Shown: one piece after another, positions 56,959 to 64,000 of the stretch
Layout of the letters: each line of letters opens with the position of its first letter
Numbering within the stretch: the first letter of the stretch is position 1
Assembly: GCF_014642835.1 (NCBI RefSeq)
Contig: NZ_BMJA01000002.1
Coordinates: 486,230-550,229, forward strand
Reading direction: 5' to 3'
DNA: 64,000 bases
From: Dyella nitratireducens
GTDB taxonomy: Bacteria > Pseudomonadota > Gammaproteobacteria > Xanthomonadales > Rhodanobacteraceae
Program-made: the position numbers and the translations under genes
Notes under the pieces: model-generated
What the model saw: the letters and a program-made list of their open reading frames with translations, nothing else
Told to the model about the DNA's origin: nothing
Databases searched by the model: none

Positions 56959-57431
56959 TGCTGAAACCGTTCGCCGCGAAAAAGTCAGTCTTGCCCAGCC
57001 GTCATTCCGGCGAAGGCCCACTGCTGTCCGGGGAAGTTTTTAGCTTGCCGGATCGGCCCCTCCCCTACGTGTAGTAGGGGAGGGTTGGGGTGGGGTGAAG
57101 CAACCTCGCCAGAGATTCCATCATGTTTCTTATCCATTCCCGCGTAGCGGGAAGCGAGCTTCGCTCGCCTCACCCCACCCCAGCCCTCCCCTGCAAGCAG
57201 GGGAGGGGGGCATTTCCGGTTCACTCGTGGATATCGCGTTGAACAAACTTTTTTAAGTCGCTTGCTGCGCGAATCATGCCAATGTGTTGCCCCTTAAGTA
57301 CTCGCTACTTTTTCCGCAAAATTTCCCCGGACAGCAGTGGCCGAAGGCTGGAATCCATCGTGAATGCGAAGCATCGATTCCGGCCTTCGCCGGAATGACG
57401 GCTCGCTCCGATCCATCTTTCGCAACCGCGT
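56959..57431. repeat. Intergenic region: family A repeat interrupted by a small element
   Basis: A family A start (GTCATTCCGGCGAAGGC, 57001-57017) is cut, and its remainder resumes at 57342 as CGAAGGCTGGAATCC, followed by the full inverse copy ending at 57402. The element at 57018-57341 lies between. No gene is seen in this 473-bp stretch. Confidence 0.8.
57018..57341. mobile_element. Short TIR-bounded element (324 bp), MITE-like
   Basis: The terminal inverted repeats CCACTGCTGTCCGGGGAA (57018-57035) and its complement (57323-57340) match perfectly over 18 bp, with AGTTTT/AAAATT continuing. The target repeat CGAAGGC (57011-57017 and 57342-57348) is duplicated. The inside has no transposase ORF, but has two GC-rich palindromes (CCCCTCCCCTACG/GTAGGGGAGGG and CCTCCCCTGC/GCAGGGGAGG). 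Family is unknown. Confidence 0.65.
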
Positions 57432-58295
57432 TCAATGCGGTTGCGGTTGATTAGTCCGGGGCTGATAGGCTGCATGATTGCGCGGATGCGCATTCAAGCT
57501 GCGGCGTATGCGCGCCAGCACTCCCACTAAACGGGCAAACAGGTATTCGGGCTGGCTGATCAAACCTTCCTGCATCAGCCGGCGGCGCATGACGCGCCGG
57601 GCACGGTGGACGGCCATGAAGTCATCGCTCAGGCCATGCTCGCCCGGGCCGCGTTTGTTCCAGATCGCCAGCACCTGGTTGATCTTGGCGCAGCGATGGC
57701 CGGAAAACAGGATGTGCGACCAGAGGAAATAGTCCTCCGAGTACCAGACCTTTTCGTCGAAGCGAAATGGCAAATCACGGCGCAACATCACCGAGGCGGT
57801 CGGGAAAGGATTGTGGAACAGCAGGCGGCCTCGCCCGATGATCTGCGTTTGTATTGGTTCCTGCGGCTCGGGAATCGGTGTTCCGCGTGCGCGAACAACC
57901 ATCTGGTGAGCGAGCAACGCGATGGAAGGGTCTGCTTCCAGCGCAGCCATTTGCAGCTCCAGCTTGCGCGGCGCCCACGTGTCGTCGGCATCGAGAAAGG
58001 CAATGTAAGGCTGCCCGGCGTGCTGCCATCCGATGTTGCGCGCGCGCGAGGGGCCACCGTTGTCTGCCAACGCAATCACTTTGATCCAGCCGTTTTCGTA
58101 AGCGGCGGCGACCCGCTGCAACGCGGCGAGCGTTCCATCACCACTGCAGTCTTCCACCAGCAGCACCTCGGCGGGGGGCCGTGTCTGCGCCGCGATCGAG
58201 GCGACCGCTTCGTCGATGGTCCCCGTGCATCGAAAGCAAGGGACCAGCACGCTTACAGGAGCCCGTTTTGCTGCGGTTTTCGTTTCATCATGCAT
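57432..58295 (-). CDS. Glycosyltransferase family 2 protein
   Basis: A 287-residue GT-A fold glycosyltransferase. The N-terminal half shows VSVLVPCFRCTGTIDEAVAS, LLVEDCSGDGTLAALQRVA, ADNGGPSRARNIGWQHAG and YIAFLDADDTW, the DxD-bearing motif. Later sequence reads NPFPTASVMLRRDLPFRFDE and WYSEDYFLWSHILFSGH. The C-terminal tail is basic. The acceptor is not known and no other glycan genes are adjacent. The ATG at 58295 is used; the longer frame has no family sequence. Confidence 0.85.
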   Translation of the reverse strand: MHDETKTAAKRAPVSVLVPCFRCTGTIDEAVASIAAQTRPPAEVLLVEDCSGDGTLAALQRVAAAYENGWIKVIALADNGGPSRARNIGWQHAGQPYIAFLDADDTWAPRKLELQMAALEADPSIALLAHQMVVRARGTPIPEPQEPIQTQIIGRGRLLFHNPFPTASVMLRRDLPFRFDEKVWYSEDYFLWSHILFSGHRCAKINQVLAIWNKRGPGEHGLSDDFMAVHRARRVMRRRLMQEGLISQPEYLFARLVGVLARIRRSLNAHPRNHAAYQPRTNQPQPH

Positions 58296-58622
58296 GAGAT
58301 GTGATCCTGGGGATTGGCCACTGATATCCACCAACGCGGCGTCGAAACGGTTGGCTGCGTGGTCCCCCTGATGCTGAATGCGCGCTCCAGCGCCGGTCCG
58401 TATGGATGGTTTTATGGGAGCTTCAGTAATCGCAGTATGAAAAACACATCTACGTAGCGTGTACTGATCGCTTGCTGTGCTGCAGCGCACGCGTTAGCGG
58501 CGCCTCAATCGGCATGGTGATGTCATGACAGCCCAGGGGGAGGGCAGTGCAGCCAAGCAGATGCCACGCCCCCGATTAAGGTTTAATGCGCAACATTCCT
58601 GCCGGCGATCGCGAGGCCCGCT
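58296..58622. other. Gap between the glycosyltransferase and TauE/SafE genes
   Basis: This 327-bp stretch holds the divergent promoters of the two flanking genes and no ORF or repeat I can support. Confidence 0.5.
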
Positions 58623-59393
58623 TTGTTTCCCCTGCACGATGTGCTTGCTGTTGCGTGCGGATCGCTGGTCGGCTTTTCGCTTGCCTTGATTGGTGGCGGC
58701 GGTTCGATTCTTGCCATGCCGTTGCTGCTCTATGTGGTGGGTCTGCGGGATCCGCATCTGGCGATCGGCACCAGCGCGCTGGCGGTGTCGCTCAATGCCT
58801 TCGCCAACCTGCTTCCCCATGCTCGCGCGGGACACGTGCGTTGGCGGGCCGCATTCGTGTTTGCGGCGGCTGGCGTTGTGGGCGCTTACCTGGGTTCAAG
58901 CCTGGGCAAGATCATCGATGGTCAGCGATTGCTTACGCTGTTTGCTTTGCTGATGCTGGTGATTGCGACGTTGATGCTGCGCGGCAGGCATCACTACGAC
59001 AGTGCAGGTCAGCCGCGCCGCTACATGTTTCATCGTCTCGGCGTCATCGGATTGGGTGCAGGGGGATTGGCTGGATTTTTCGGCATCGGCGGCGGTTTTT
59101 TGATTGTGCCGGGCCTGTTGTTCGGCAGCGGCATGTCCATCATCGAAGCAGTCGGTACATCGTTGTTTTGCGTGGGCGCGTTCGGTATGACGGCTGCACT
59201 GAACTACGCCTGGTCTGGATGGGTGGCTTGGCCGGTCGCATGGGAATTCGTTGCCGGTGGCATTGCCGGCGGCTGGTTGGGTTCGTGGGGTGCGCACAAA
59301 TTGGCCGGTATGCGCGGCGCGCTTAGCATGCTTTTTGCCCTTGTGATCGTGGCGGTTGGCCTATTCATGCTGGCAAAAAGCTTGCTTCTGTAG
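58623..59393 (+). CDS. TauE/SafE family sulfite/sulfonate exporter
   Basis: A 256-residue membrane permease of the TauE/SafE (DUF81) family with about eight helices. The two halves repeat the pattern LVGFSLALIGGGGSILAMPL and GGLAGFFGIGGGFLIVPGLL, the family signature. The substrate may be a sulfonate, sulfite or another anion. The start is a TTG at 58623, with GAGG about six bases upstream; no ATG is placed suitably. A second frame in the same stretch is not a gene. Confidence 0.85.
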   Translation: MFPLHDVLAVACGSLVGFSLALIGGGGSILAMPLLLYVVGLRDPHLAIGTSALAVSLNAFANLLPHARAGHVRWRAAFVFAAAGVVGAYLGSSLGKIIDGQRLLTLFALLMLVIATLMLRGRHHYDSAGQPRRYMFHRLGVIGLGAGGLAGFFGIGGGFLIVPGLLFGSGMSIIEAVGTSLFCVGAFGMTAALNYAWSGWVAWPVAWEFVAGGIAGGWLGSWGAHKLAGMRGALSMLFALVIVAVGLFMLAKSLLL

Positions 59394-59535
59394 GCGTTTT
59401 GAGCCAAGAGGTCTGCCCGGATGCATCTTTTTGGGCTTTTTTTGCGTTTGCTAGTTGGCGTGAGCGCAAATTTCCCCTACATTTCGCTCGCCGAAAGGCA
59501 ACATTTCAACAACTCAATAAACGATGGGGTAGTCC

Positions 59536-59904
59536 ATGGCAAAGAAGGCAGCAAAAGGCAAGTCGGCGTCCAAGGCCGCCGCCGCTCCGAAGCCGATCAA
59601 GGATGCACTGAGCAAGTCGGGTCTGGTTGCTCACCTGGCAGAAACCACCGGTCTGGCGTCCAAGGACGTGCGTGGTGTTCTGTCCGCACTGGAAGGTGTG
59701 GTGCACGCGTCGGTCCATAAGAAGGGCGCTGGCATGTTCACTCTGCCTGGCCTGCTGAAGATCACCGCTGTCAATGTGCCGGCCAAGCCGCGGCGCAAGG
59801 GCGTCAACCCCTTCACGAAGGAAGAGCAGTGGTTCGCCGCCAAGCCTGCCACCGTGAAGGTGAAGATCCGTCCGCTGAAGAAGCTCAAGGACGCAGCGCT
59901 CTGA
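59536..59904 (+). CDS. HU-family DNA-binding protein with Lys/Ala-rich N-terminus
   Basis: A 122-residue protein related to HU/IHF. The N-terminal 20 residues are lysine- and alanine-rich (AKKAAKGKSASKAAAAPKP), followed by the HU core (LVAHLAETTGLASKDVRGVL and TLPGLLKITAVNVPAKPR) and an altered DNA-binding arm, RRKGVNPFTKEEQWFAAKPA in place of the usual GRNPxTGE. It is probably a nucleoid protein that binds DNA. Confidence 0.85.
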   Translation: MAKKAAKGKSASKAAAAPKPIKDALSKSGLVAHLAETTGLASKDVRGVLSALEGVVHASVHKKGAGMFTLPGLLKITAVNVPAKPRRKGVNPFTKEEQWFAAKPATVKVKIRPLKKLKDAAL

Positions 59905-59948
59905 TCCACGCCTGCTAGCCGCTGTGCCAAGCAGCGGCTCAGCAAACC

Positions 59949-59986
59949 AAACGGGATGCGTCATCGCAAGGTGGCGCATCCCGTTT
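59949..59986. terminator. Bidirectional hairpin between the HU-like and methyltransferase genes
   Basis: AAACGGGATGCG and CGCATCCCGTTT form a 12-pair stem with the A and T tails at the ends. It overlaps the methyltransferase stop codon and serves both convergent genes. Confidence 0.75.
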
Positions 59987-60677
59987 ACGTTGGGCCTTCC
60001 AAAACGCCATGCCATTGCGCGATGAAAACGACCGACGCGGGCCGGCAGGTTTGCGGATGCATGGGTTCGCGTAGTTCGCGCAAGCGCCATCCGGTCGTGG
60101 TGAACAAGGCTATCCAGCTTGCCAATGTTCGGAAATACCAAGGTGCCGGTGCGGGGAATGCGCCATCGAAGCCGGTCCAGTTTTCCAGGCGCCAACCATC
60201 CACGTAGACCTGCTCGCCGCATGCAATGAGCGGATGCACAGTCTGCACGATCAGCCGTCCGTTCGTTTCCAACCGCGATGGCAAGGCGGTAAGCAGCTGT
60301 TCGACCGACTCCTTGCCCAGCAAGGAAAAATTGCAGACCACGGCATCGGCATGTTGTGCCAGTTTTCCCGTGACGATGTCTTCGTAAGTGGCCACCGCGA
60401 AGTTTCCACCTGCTTGGCGTGCCCGCTCGACCAGCGCAGGCACCGCATCCACGCCCATGGCCTGAATGCCGCGCGCGGCGAGGGCGCGCACCAGCCAGCC
60501 TTCGCCACAACCGATGTCGAGCACCGAGGCAGGTTGGCCATCCAGCACGGCATCGATGATGGCCTGGTCGGTAACCAACCGCCGGCTTTCGAGCAGTGCG
60601 TCGCGCACCATTTGCGTCCAGGCGTCGGCGTTGCAATGCCAACTGTGCAAGATCTTTGCTTCGTTATGTTCATGCAT
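59985..60677 (-). CDS. Class I SAM-dependent methyltransferase
   Basis: A 230-residue methyltransferase. The SAM-binding motif I is SVLDIGCGEGWLVRALAARG near residue 52, with motif II AMGVDAVPALVERARQAG and ADAVVCNFSLLGKESVEQLL later. The C-terminal half reads DGWRLENWTGFDGAFPAPAP. It looks like the small-molecule methyltransferases of the UbiE/COQ5-like type, substrate unknown. The ATG at 60677 starts MHEHNEAKI; the upstream frame lacks the domain. Confidence 0.85.
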   Translation of the reverse strand: MHEHNEAKILHSWHCNADAWTQMVRDALLESRRLVTDQAIIDAVLDGQPASVLDIGCGEGWLVRALAARGIQAMGVDAVPALVERARQAGGNFAVATYEDIVTGKLAQHADAVVCNFSLLGKESVEQLLTALPSRLETNGRLIVQTVHPLIACGEQVYVDGWRLENWTGFDGAFPAPAPWYFRTLASWIALFTTTGWRLRELREPMHPQTCRPASVVFIAQWHGVLEGPT

Positions 60678-60912
60678 ACGCGGTTGCGGCCTGTAGGAAA
60701 TGAACGTTCGGGGGTGCAGTAGCCTCATCGATCTGGCGGCAGATGGATAGGGGCGGCGAATCGAGCTGCTTTCATTAAACCAAGATGCGTGGTATTTACG
60801 CGCTGTCCACGTCAAGGACAAGGATGCGCTTGCGGGAAAACAAGGGGACGTAAGGCGTCGAAAAAGCAGGTTGCGATATCGCTACCGTTTTCATTCATGG
60901 GAGACGACGATT

Positions 60913-61635
60913 ATGTTCAAACGACTCTGTGCCGAATTCTTCGGCACGTTCTGGTTGGTGCTCGGTGGTTGCGGCAGTGCGGTATTGGCTGCTGCCTTTC
61001 CAAACTTGGGTATTGGTTTTGTCGGCGTCGCGCTGGCATTTGGTCTTACCGTGGTCACCATGGCCTACGCGGTTGGCGGTATCTCCGGCGCGCATTTCAA
61101 TCCGGCGATAACGGTGGGTTTGTTCTTCGGTGGCCGCTTCAGCGGCAAGGACGTGGTGCCTTACATCGTCTCGCAAGTGATCGGCGCGATCGTCGCCGCG
61201 GCGGTGCTGTACGTGATTGCCAGCGGCAAGCCGGGTTTCGATGCCACGGCCAGCGGCTTCGCGTCCAACGGCTACGGTGAGCATTCGCCGGGCGGCTTCT
61301 CGCTGCACGCCTGCATGATGAGCGAGTTCGTGCTCACCGCGATGTTCCTGATCGTGATCCACGGCGCCACCGACCGCCGGGCGCCGGCCGGCTTTGCTCC
61401 ACTGGCGATCGGCCTGGCTCTTACGCTGATCCATTTGATCAGCATTCCCGTCACCAATACGTCGGTAAACCCGGCGCGCAGCACTGGCGTGGCGATCTTC
61501 CAGGGCACCTGGGCGCTGCAGCAGCTGTGGATGTTCTGGGTGGTGCCGTTGCTCGGCGGTGCGGCGGGTGGCCTGATCTTCCGCTTCCTGCTGGGTGAGG
61601 AAGTGGCCAAGCCAGGCCTGAAGGCGGGTGCGTAA
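60913..61635 (+). CDS. aqpZ: Aquaporin Z
   Basis: AqpZ is a water channel of the inner membrane. The 240-residue protein has six helices and both NPA boxes: [17 protein letters not shown] and [15 protein letters not shown], with the selectivity-filter Arg after the second box. GGGAG precedes the ATG at 60913. It is divergent from the methyltransferase gene. Confidence 0.95.
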   Translation: MFKRLCAEFFGTFWLVLGGCGSAVLAAAFPNLGIGFVGVALAFGLTVVTMAYAVGGISGAHFNPAITVGLFFGGRFSGKDVVPYIVSQVIGAIVAAAVLYVIASGKPGFDATASGFASNGYGEHSPGGFSLHACMMSEFVLTAMFLIVIHGATDRRAPAGFAPLAIGLALTLIHLISIPVTNTSVNPARSTGVAIFQGTWALQQLWMFWVVPLLGGAAGGLIFRFLLGEEVAKPGLKAGA

Positions 61636-62085
61636 CCGGGGGTCAGCAACGCCTGAGTAGCGTGGTGTGCCAAGGGGACCAAACTCCCTCCCCTACGTCT
61701 AGTAGGGGAGGGGGATGAAGCAATCTCACCGCACCTTATCGTCATTCCGGCGAAAGCCGGAATCCAGTTTAAATACATCGTGCAAAGCACACAGAACCTT
61801 TTAAGCAGTGTGCTGCGCACGTCATTCTTAACTGGATGATTCGCTTCGCTCACCCCTTCGGGGCCATCCTTCGGATGTTCTCCGCGCTTCGCGCTCCGTC
61901 CGGCTTTCGCCGGAATGACGGTGAGGCAGGGTTGGCCCATTCGGCAAGGTGTGTAGGTGCTCCCTGGAAGCAGGAAACGAGCCTCACCCAACAAACCACT
62001 TTTTGGCCGCAATACCCCCTCTCACCATCTTGCATTTCCCCCCGCCAACCCCAACGATGCGGGCATCCAACCCGAGGTCATTCCG
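61636..62085. repeat. Intergenic region with family A repeats
   Basis: After aqpZ come CTCCCCTACGTCTAGTAGGGGAG (61687-61709), a family A half at 61740-61768 (CGTCATTCCGGCGAAAGCC), and its inverse at 61900-61921 (GGCTTTCGCCGGAATGACGG). The spacer contains GC-rich hairpins (CCCCTTCGGGG; GCGCTTCGCGC). No gene is visible before the DedA-like gene; a frame from 61957 is sequence of the repeat region. Confidence 0.75.
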
Positions 62086-63078
62086 GTGACGCATGCGATC
62101 ATCGAGTTGATTGCCGAATACGGCTTGCTGCTGGTCTTCATCAACGTATTGGTGGAGCAGGCCGGGCTGCCGTTGCCGGCCGTGCCGACCCTGGTTGTGG
62201 CGGGCGCACTCTCTTCCCTTGGCAAGCTTCCGCTTGGCGCCGTGGTGCTGGTGGCGTTGCTTGCCTGCCTGATCAGCGATTTCGCCTGGTACCTGGCGGG
62301 CCGCCGGTATGGTGCATCGGTGATGCGCACCCTATGCCGTATTTCGCTTTCCCCGGATTCCTGCGTCAAGCAATCGGAGCTGCGCTTCCAGCGTTGGCGC
62401 GGGCAGATCCTGCTGATCGCCAAATTCGTACCGGGCCTTTCCACCATCGCGCCGCCGCTGATGGGAGCGATGAGGCTTCGGCCACAGATATTCATGCTGC
62501 TCGACGGCCTGGGTTCGCTGATCTGGATCGGATTGATCGTAGGCCTTGGCTATGCCTTTTCGCAGCAGATCGACCGGGTACTGTTCGCACTGGCCAGTGC
62601 AGGCACGGTCGCCATAGAAGTGCTGTTCGCGCTGCTGATTGCCTACGTCATCGTGAAATGGTGGCAACGCAAGCGGTTGTTGTTGGCGTTGCGGCTGGCG
62701 CGCATCAGTGTGGATGAACTCCACCAGCTGATCGAAGACGGCAAGAAGCCGGTGGTCGTCGACGTACGCTCACAGGCCGCCCGCCTAGTCGACAACCGCA
62801 TCATTCCCGGTTCCTTGATGGCGAGTCTTGGCGGCATCGATCAGGAGCTCCATCAGGTGCCGATCGATCAGGAAGTAGTGATCTATTGCAGTTGCCCCAA
62901 CGAAGTTTCCGCAGCCAAGGCGGCGAAGGGGCTGCTGATGCAGGGCTATCGCAAAGTGCGCCCGCTGCTGGGCGGCCTTGATGCGTGGGCGGATGCGGGG
63001 TATGACATCGAGCATCTGGCCGTGCAAACGGTAGCTGTATCCGAGACGGTCATCGTGTCGGGACACGCGCATTCGTAG
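62086..63078 (+). CDS. DedA-rhodanese fusion protein
   Basis: A 330-residue fusion. Residues 1-190 form a DedA/SNARE-associated membrane domain (LLLVFINVLVEQAGLPLPAV, PTLVVAGALSSLGKLPLG, QILLIAKFVPGLSTIAPPLM). Residues 200-310 form a rhodanese domain (DELHQLIEDGKKPVVVDVRS, VIYCSCPNEVSAAKAAKGLL) with a likely catalytic Cys in YCSCPNE. DedA proteins take part in membrane homeostasis and rhodanese domains carry sulfur. The start is a GTG at 62086 with GAGG eight bases before; longer frames are repeat sequence. Confidence 0.85.
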   Translation: MTHAIIELIAEYGLLLVFINVLVEQAGLPLPAVPTLVVAGALSSLGKLPLGAVVLVALLACLISDFAWYLAGRRYGASVMRTLCRISLSPDSCVKQSELRFQRWRGQILLIAKFVPGLSTIAPPLMGAMRLRPQIFMLLDGLGSLIWIGLIVGLGYAFSQQIDRVLFALASAGTVAIEVLFALLIAYVIVKWWQRKRLLLALRLARISVDELHQLIEDGKKPVVVDVRSQAARLVDNRIIPGSLMASLGGIDQELHQVPIDQEVVIYCSCPNEVSAAKAAKGLLMQGYRKVRPLLGGLDAWADAGYDIEHLAVQTVAVSETVIVSGHAHS

Positions 63079-63094
63079 TGGACGGGATACCCAT

Positions 63095-63172
63095 CGTAGG
63101 TTGGGTTAGCGAAGCGTAACCCAACATAATCGTGCGGCATGGTCGGGTTACGCTCCGCTAACCCAACCTACG
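63095..63172. repeat. Family B palindromic repeat, third copy
   Basis: CGTAGGTTGGGTTAGCGAAG and GCTCCGCTAACCCAACCTACG are inverted; the arms also contain CGTAACCC/GGGTTACG. This copy differs from the other two in the GAAGCG/CGCTCC core. Confidence 0.85.
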
Positions 63173-63193
63173 ATGGCACCCCGGCCTTACTTA

Positions 63194-64000
63194 TCAATCG
63201 CCGAAACCATCACCGCCATGCACAATGGCAATGCCATTGGTCGCAGCGCTGTTGATCGTGACACTGCTCTTCAAACTGAAATCACCATCGCCATCCACGT
63301 TAAAAATGGAAACGTGTGACACCGTTCCGTTCCCATCCACCACAGCCGCAAGATTGTCGCCGTAGGTGATATCGGTGGGGTTGCCGTTGAAGCTTGCGAC
63401 CACCGCTGCTTCCTGCACGATCTTGTGGCCATAGACTGCATAGCGCGACACGGAGTGACTCGGCGAATTCGCCGAGAACAAGAATGGACCGTCCAGCGTC
63501 ACCCAGCACGGTGCCATCTGCGTTCCCGACCCCGTGACCGTTACTACGGCATTGTCCCGCACAAGACTGATTTCGTTGGCGTGCGCAATCGTCACGTATG
63601 CATCGTTGCCGCGCGTAGCGAGGCCGAATGGCGCATTCACGTTGCTGGGAATGTTGGCTACCAACTTCGTCGAACCGGTCACCGCACCGTCGTGGGTCAA
63701 GTTCACCGTCTCGATCGCATTGCTCTTTTCGCTGATGACCAGCTGACCATCCAGCACGCCTACTTGTGCTGCCGAACCGTCGGCAATCACCAGCTGTGCT
63801 TCACCATCGGCGCTGGCGGCCACGCCGTAGCGATCAATGCGATGCGATTCGATATGCGTGGCCGTGAGTATGTACAGATGATCACGCCCGAATGCGACGC
63901 TTACCGGATTGGTAATGGCCGGCACCAATGTTTCCAGTTGCAGGCCGTTGCGGGATTTTCCAAAGACCGAAACATTCCCCGAACCGAAATTCACCACCGC
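63194..64000 (-). CDS. Beta-propeller protein, partial (cut by window edge)
   Basis: The C-terminal 268 residues of a beta-propeller protein; the N-terminus lies beyond the right edge. Repeats such as VSVFGKSRNGLQLETLVPAI and ISLVRDNAVVTVTGSGTQM, and GNPTDITYGDNLAAVVDGNG suggest a YncE/NHL-like propeller. The last residues are IVHGGDGFGD. A signal peptide cannot be judged. No function can be named. Confidence 0.75.
   Translation of the reverse strand, partial: AVVNFGSGNVSVFGKSRNGLQLETLVPAITNPVSVAFGRDHLYILTATHIESHRIDRYGVAASADGEAQLVIADGSAAQVGVLDGQLVISEKSNAIETVNLTHDGAVTGSTKLVANIPSNVNAPFGLATRGNDAYVTIAHANEISLVRDNAVVTVTGSGTQMAPCWVTLDGPFLFSANSPSHSVSRYAVYGHKIVQEAAVVASFNGNPTDITYGDNLAAVVDGNGTVSHVSIFNVDGDGDFSLKSSVTINSAATNGIAIVHGGDGFGD

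Noticed and set aside
61957-62085. Start of the DedA-rhodanese protein at 61957
   Set aside because: The added 43 residues are low-quality sequence of the repeat region; the GTG at 62086 has GAGG upstream.

Overview
The window is chromosomal DNA of a high-GC gammaproteobacterium, most likely a member of the Xanthomonadales (Rhodanobacteraceae, for example a Dyella- or Rhodanobacter-like organism). This rests on gene order (smpB/ratA/rnfH/bamE/fur beside tmRNA; recN-hrcA-grpE-dnaK-dnaJ-dapB-carAB-greA; cmk-rpsA-ihfB-lapAB), on a Fur without the usual cysteines, on a copL-copA-copB cluster and on abundant short palindromic intergenic repeats. The species is an inference. No rRNA, tRNA or CRISPR was seen.

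Layout. 0-0.65 kb: the 5' end of a tyrosine integrase directly downstream of tmRNA, so a mobile element inserted at ssrA continues beyond the left edge. 0.7-3 kb: smpB, ratA, rnfH, bamE, fur. 3-6 kb: a strongly folded putative ncRNA with its own terminator, then a divergent histidine kinase/NarL-type regulator pair. 6-14.5 kb: recN, the heat-shock genes hrcA, grpE, dnaK, dnaJ (with a TMEM175-like channel gene between dnaK and dnaJ, and a sigma-32-type promoter before dnaK), and dapB. 14.5-15.7 kb: a yybP-ykoY (Mn2+) riboswitch in front of a CaCA-family antiporter. 15.8-19 kb: a tight minus-strand operon of a 2OG-Fe(II) oxygenase, a degenerate Lgt-like membrane protein, a Tes-like radical SAM enzyme and a small membrane protein; this is the best candidate for an undescribed system. 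19.2-25.1 kb: carA-carB-greA, an SDR, and rpmJ. 25-28.7 kb: LysR regulator, 2,4-dienoyl-CoA reductase and acyl-CoA-binding protein. 28.8-37.1 kb: cmk, rpsA, ihfB, lapA, lapB, a WbpL/WecA-type glycan initiator, a WbpM-type dehydratase and galU, which looks like the two ends of an O-antigen locus without its middle.

37-41 kb: DUF2182, DUF899, an HTH regulator and a beta-propeller protein. 41-50 kb: bacterial alpha-2-macroglobulin and its partner pbpC. 50-53 kb: FAD oxidoreductase, csaA, MBL hydrolase. 53-57 kb: copper resistance (CusF-like protein, CopL-like, CopA, CopB, cytochrome c). 57-64 kb: glycosyltransferase, TauE/SafE permease, HU-like protein, methyltransferase, aqpZ, a DedA-rhodanese fusion, and a beta-propeller protein cut by the right edge.

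Three families of palindromic intergenic repeats recur: family A (core ATTCCGGCGAAGGCCGGAAT), family B (core GGTTGGGTTAGCG with its inverse) and family C (core GTAGGCTGGGG with its inverse). Two of them are interrupted by short elements with terminal inverted repeats (51614-51835 and 57018-57341), giving small nested insertions whose ancestral sites can be reconstructed.
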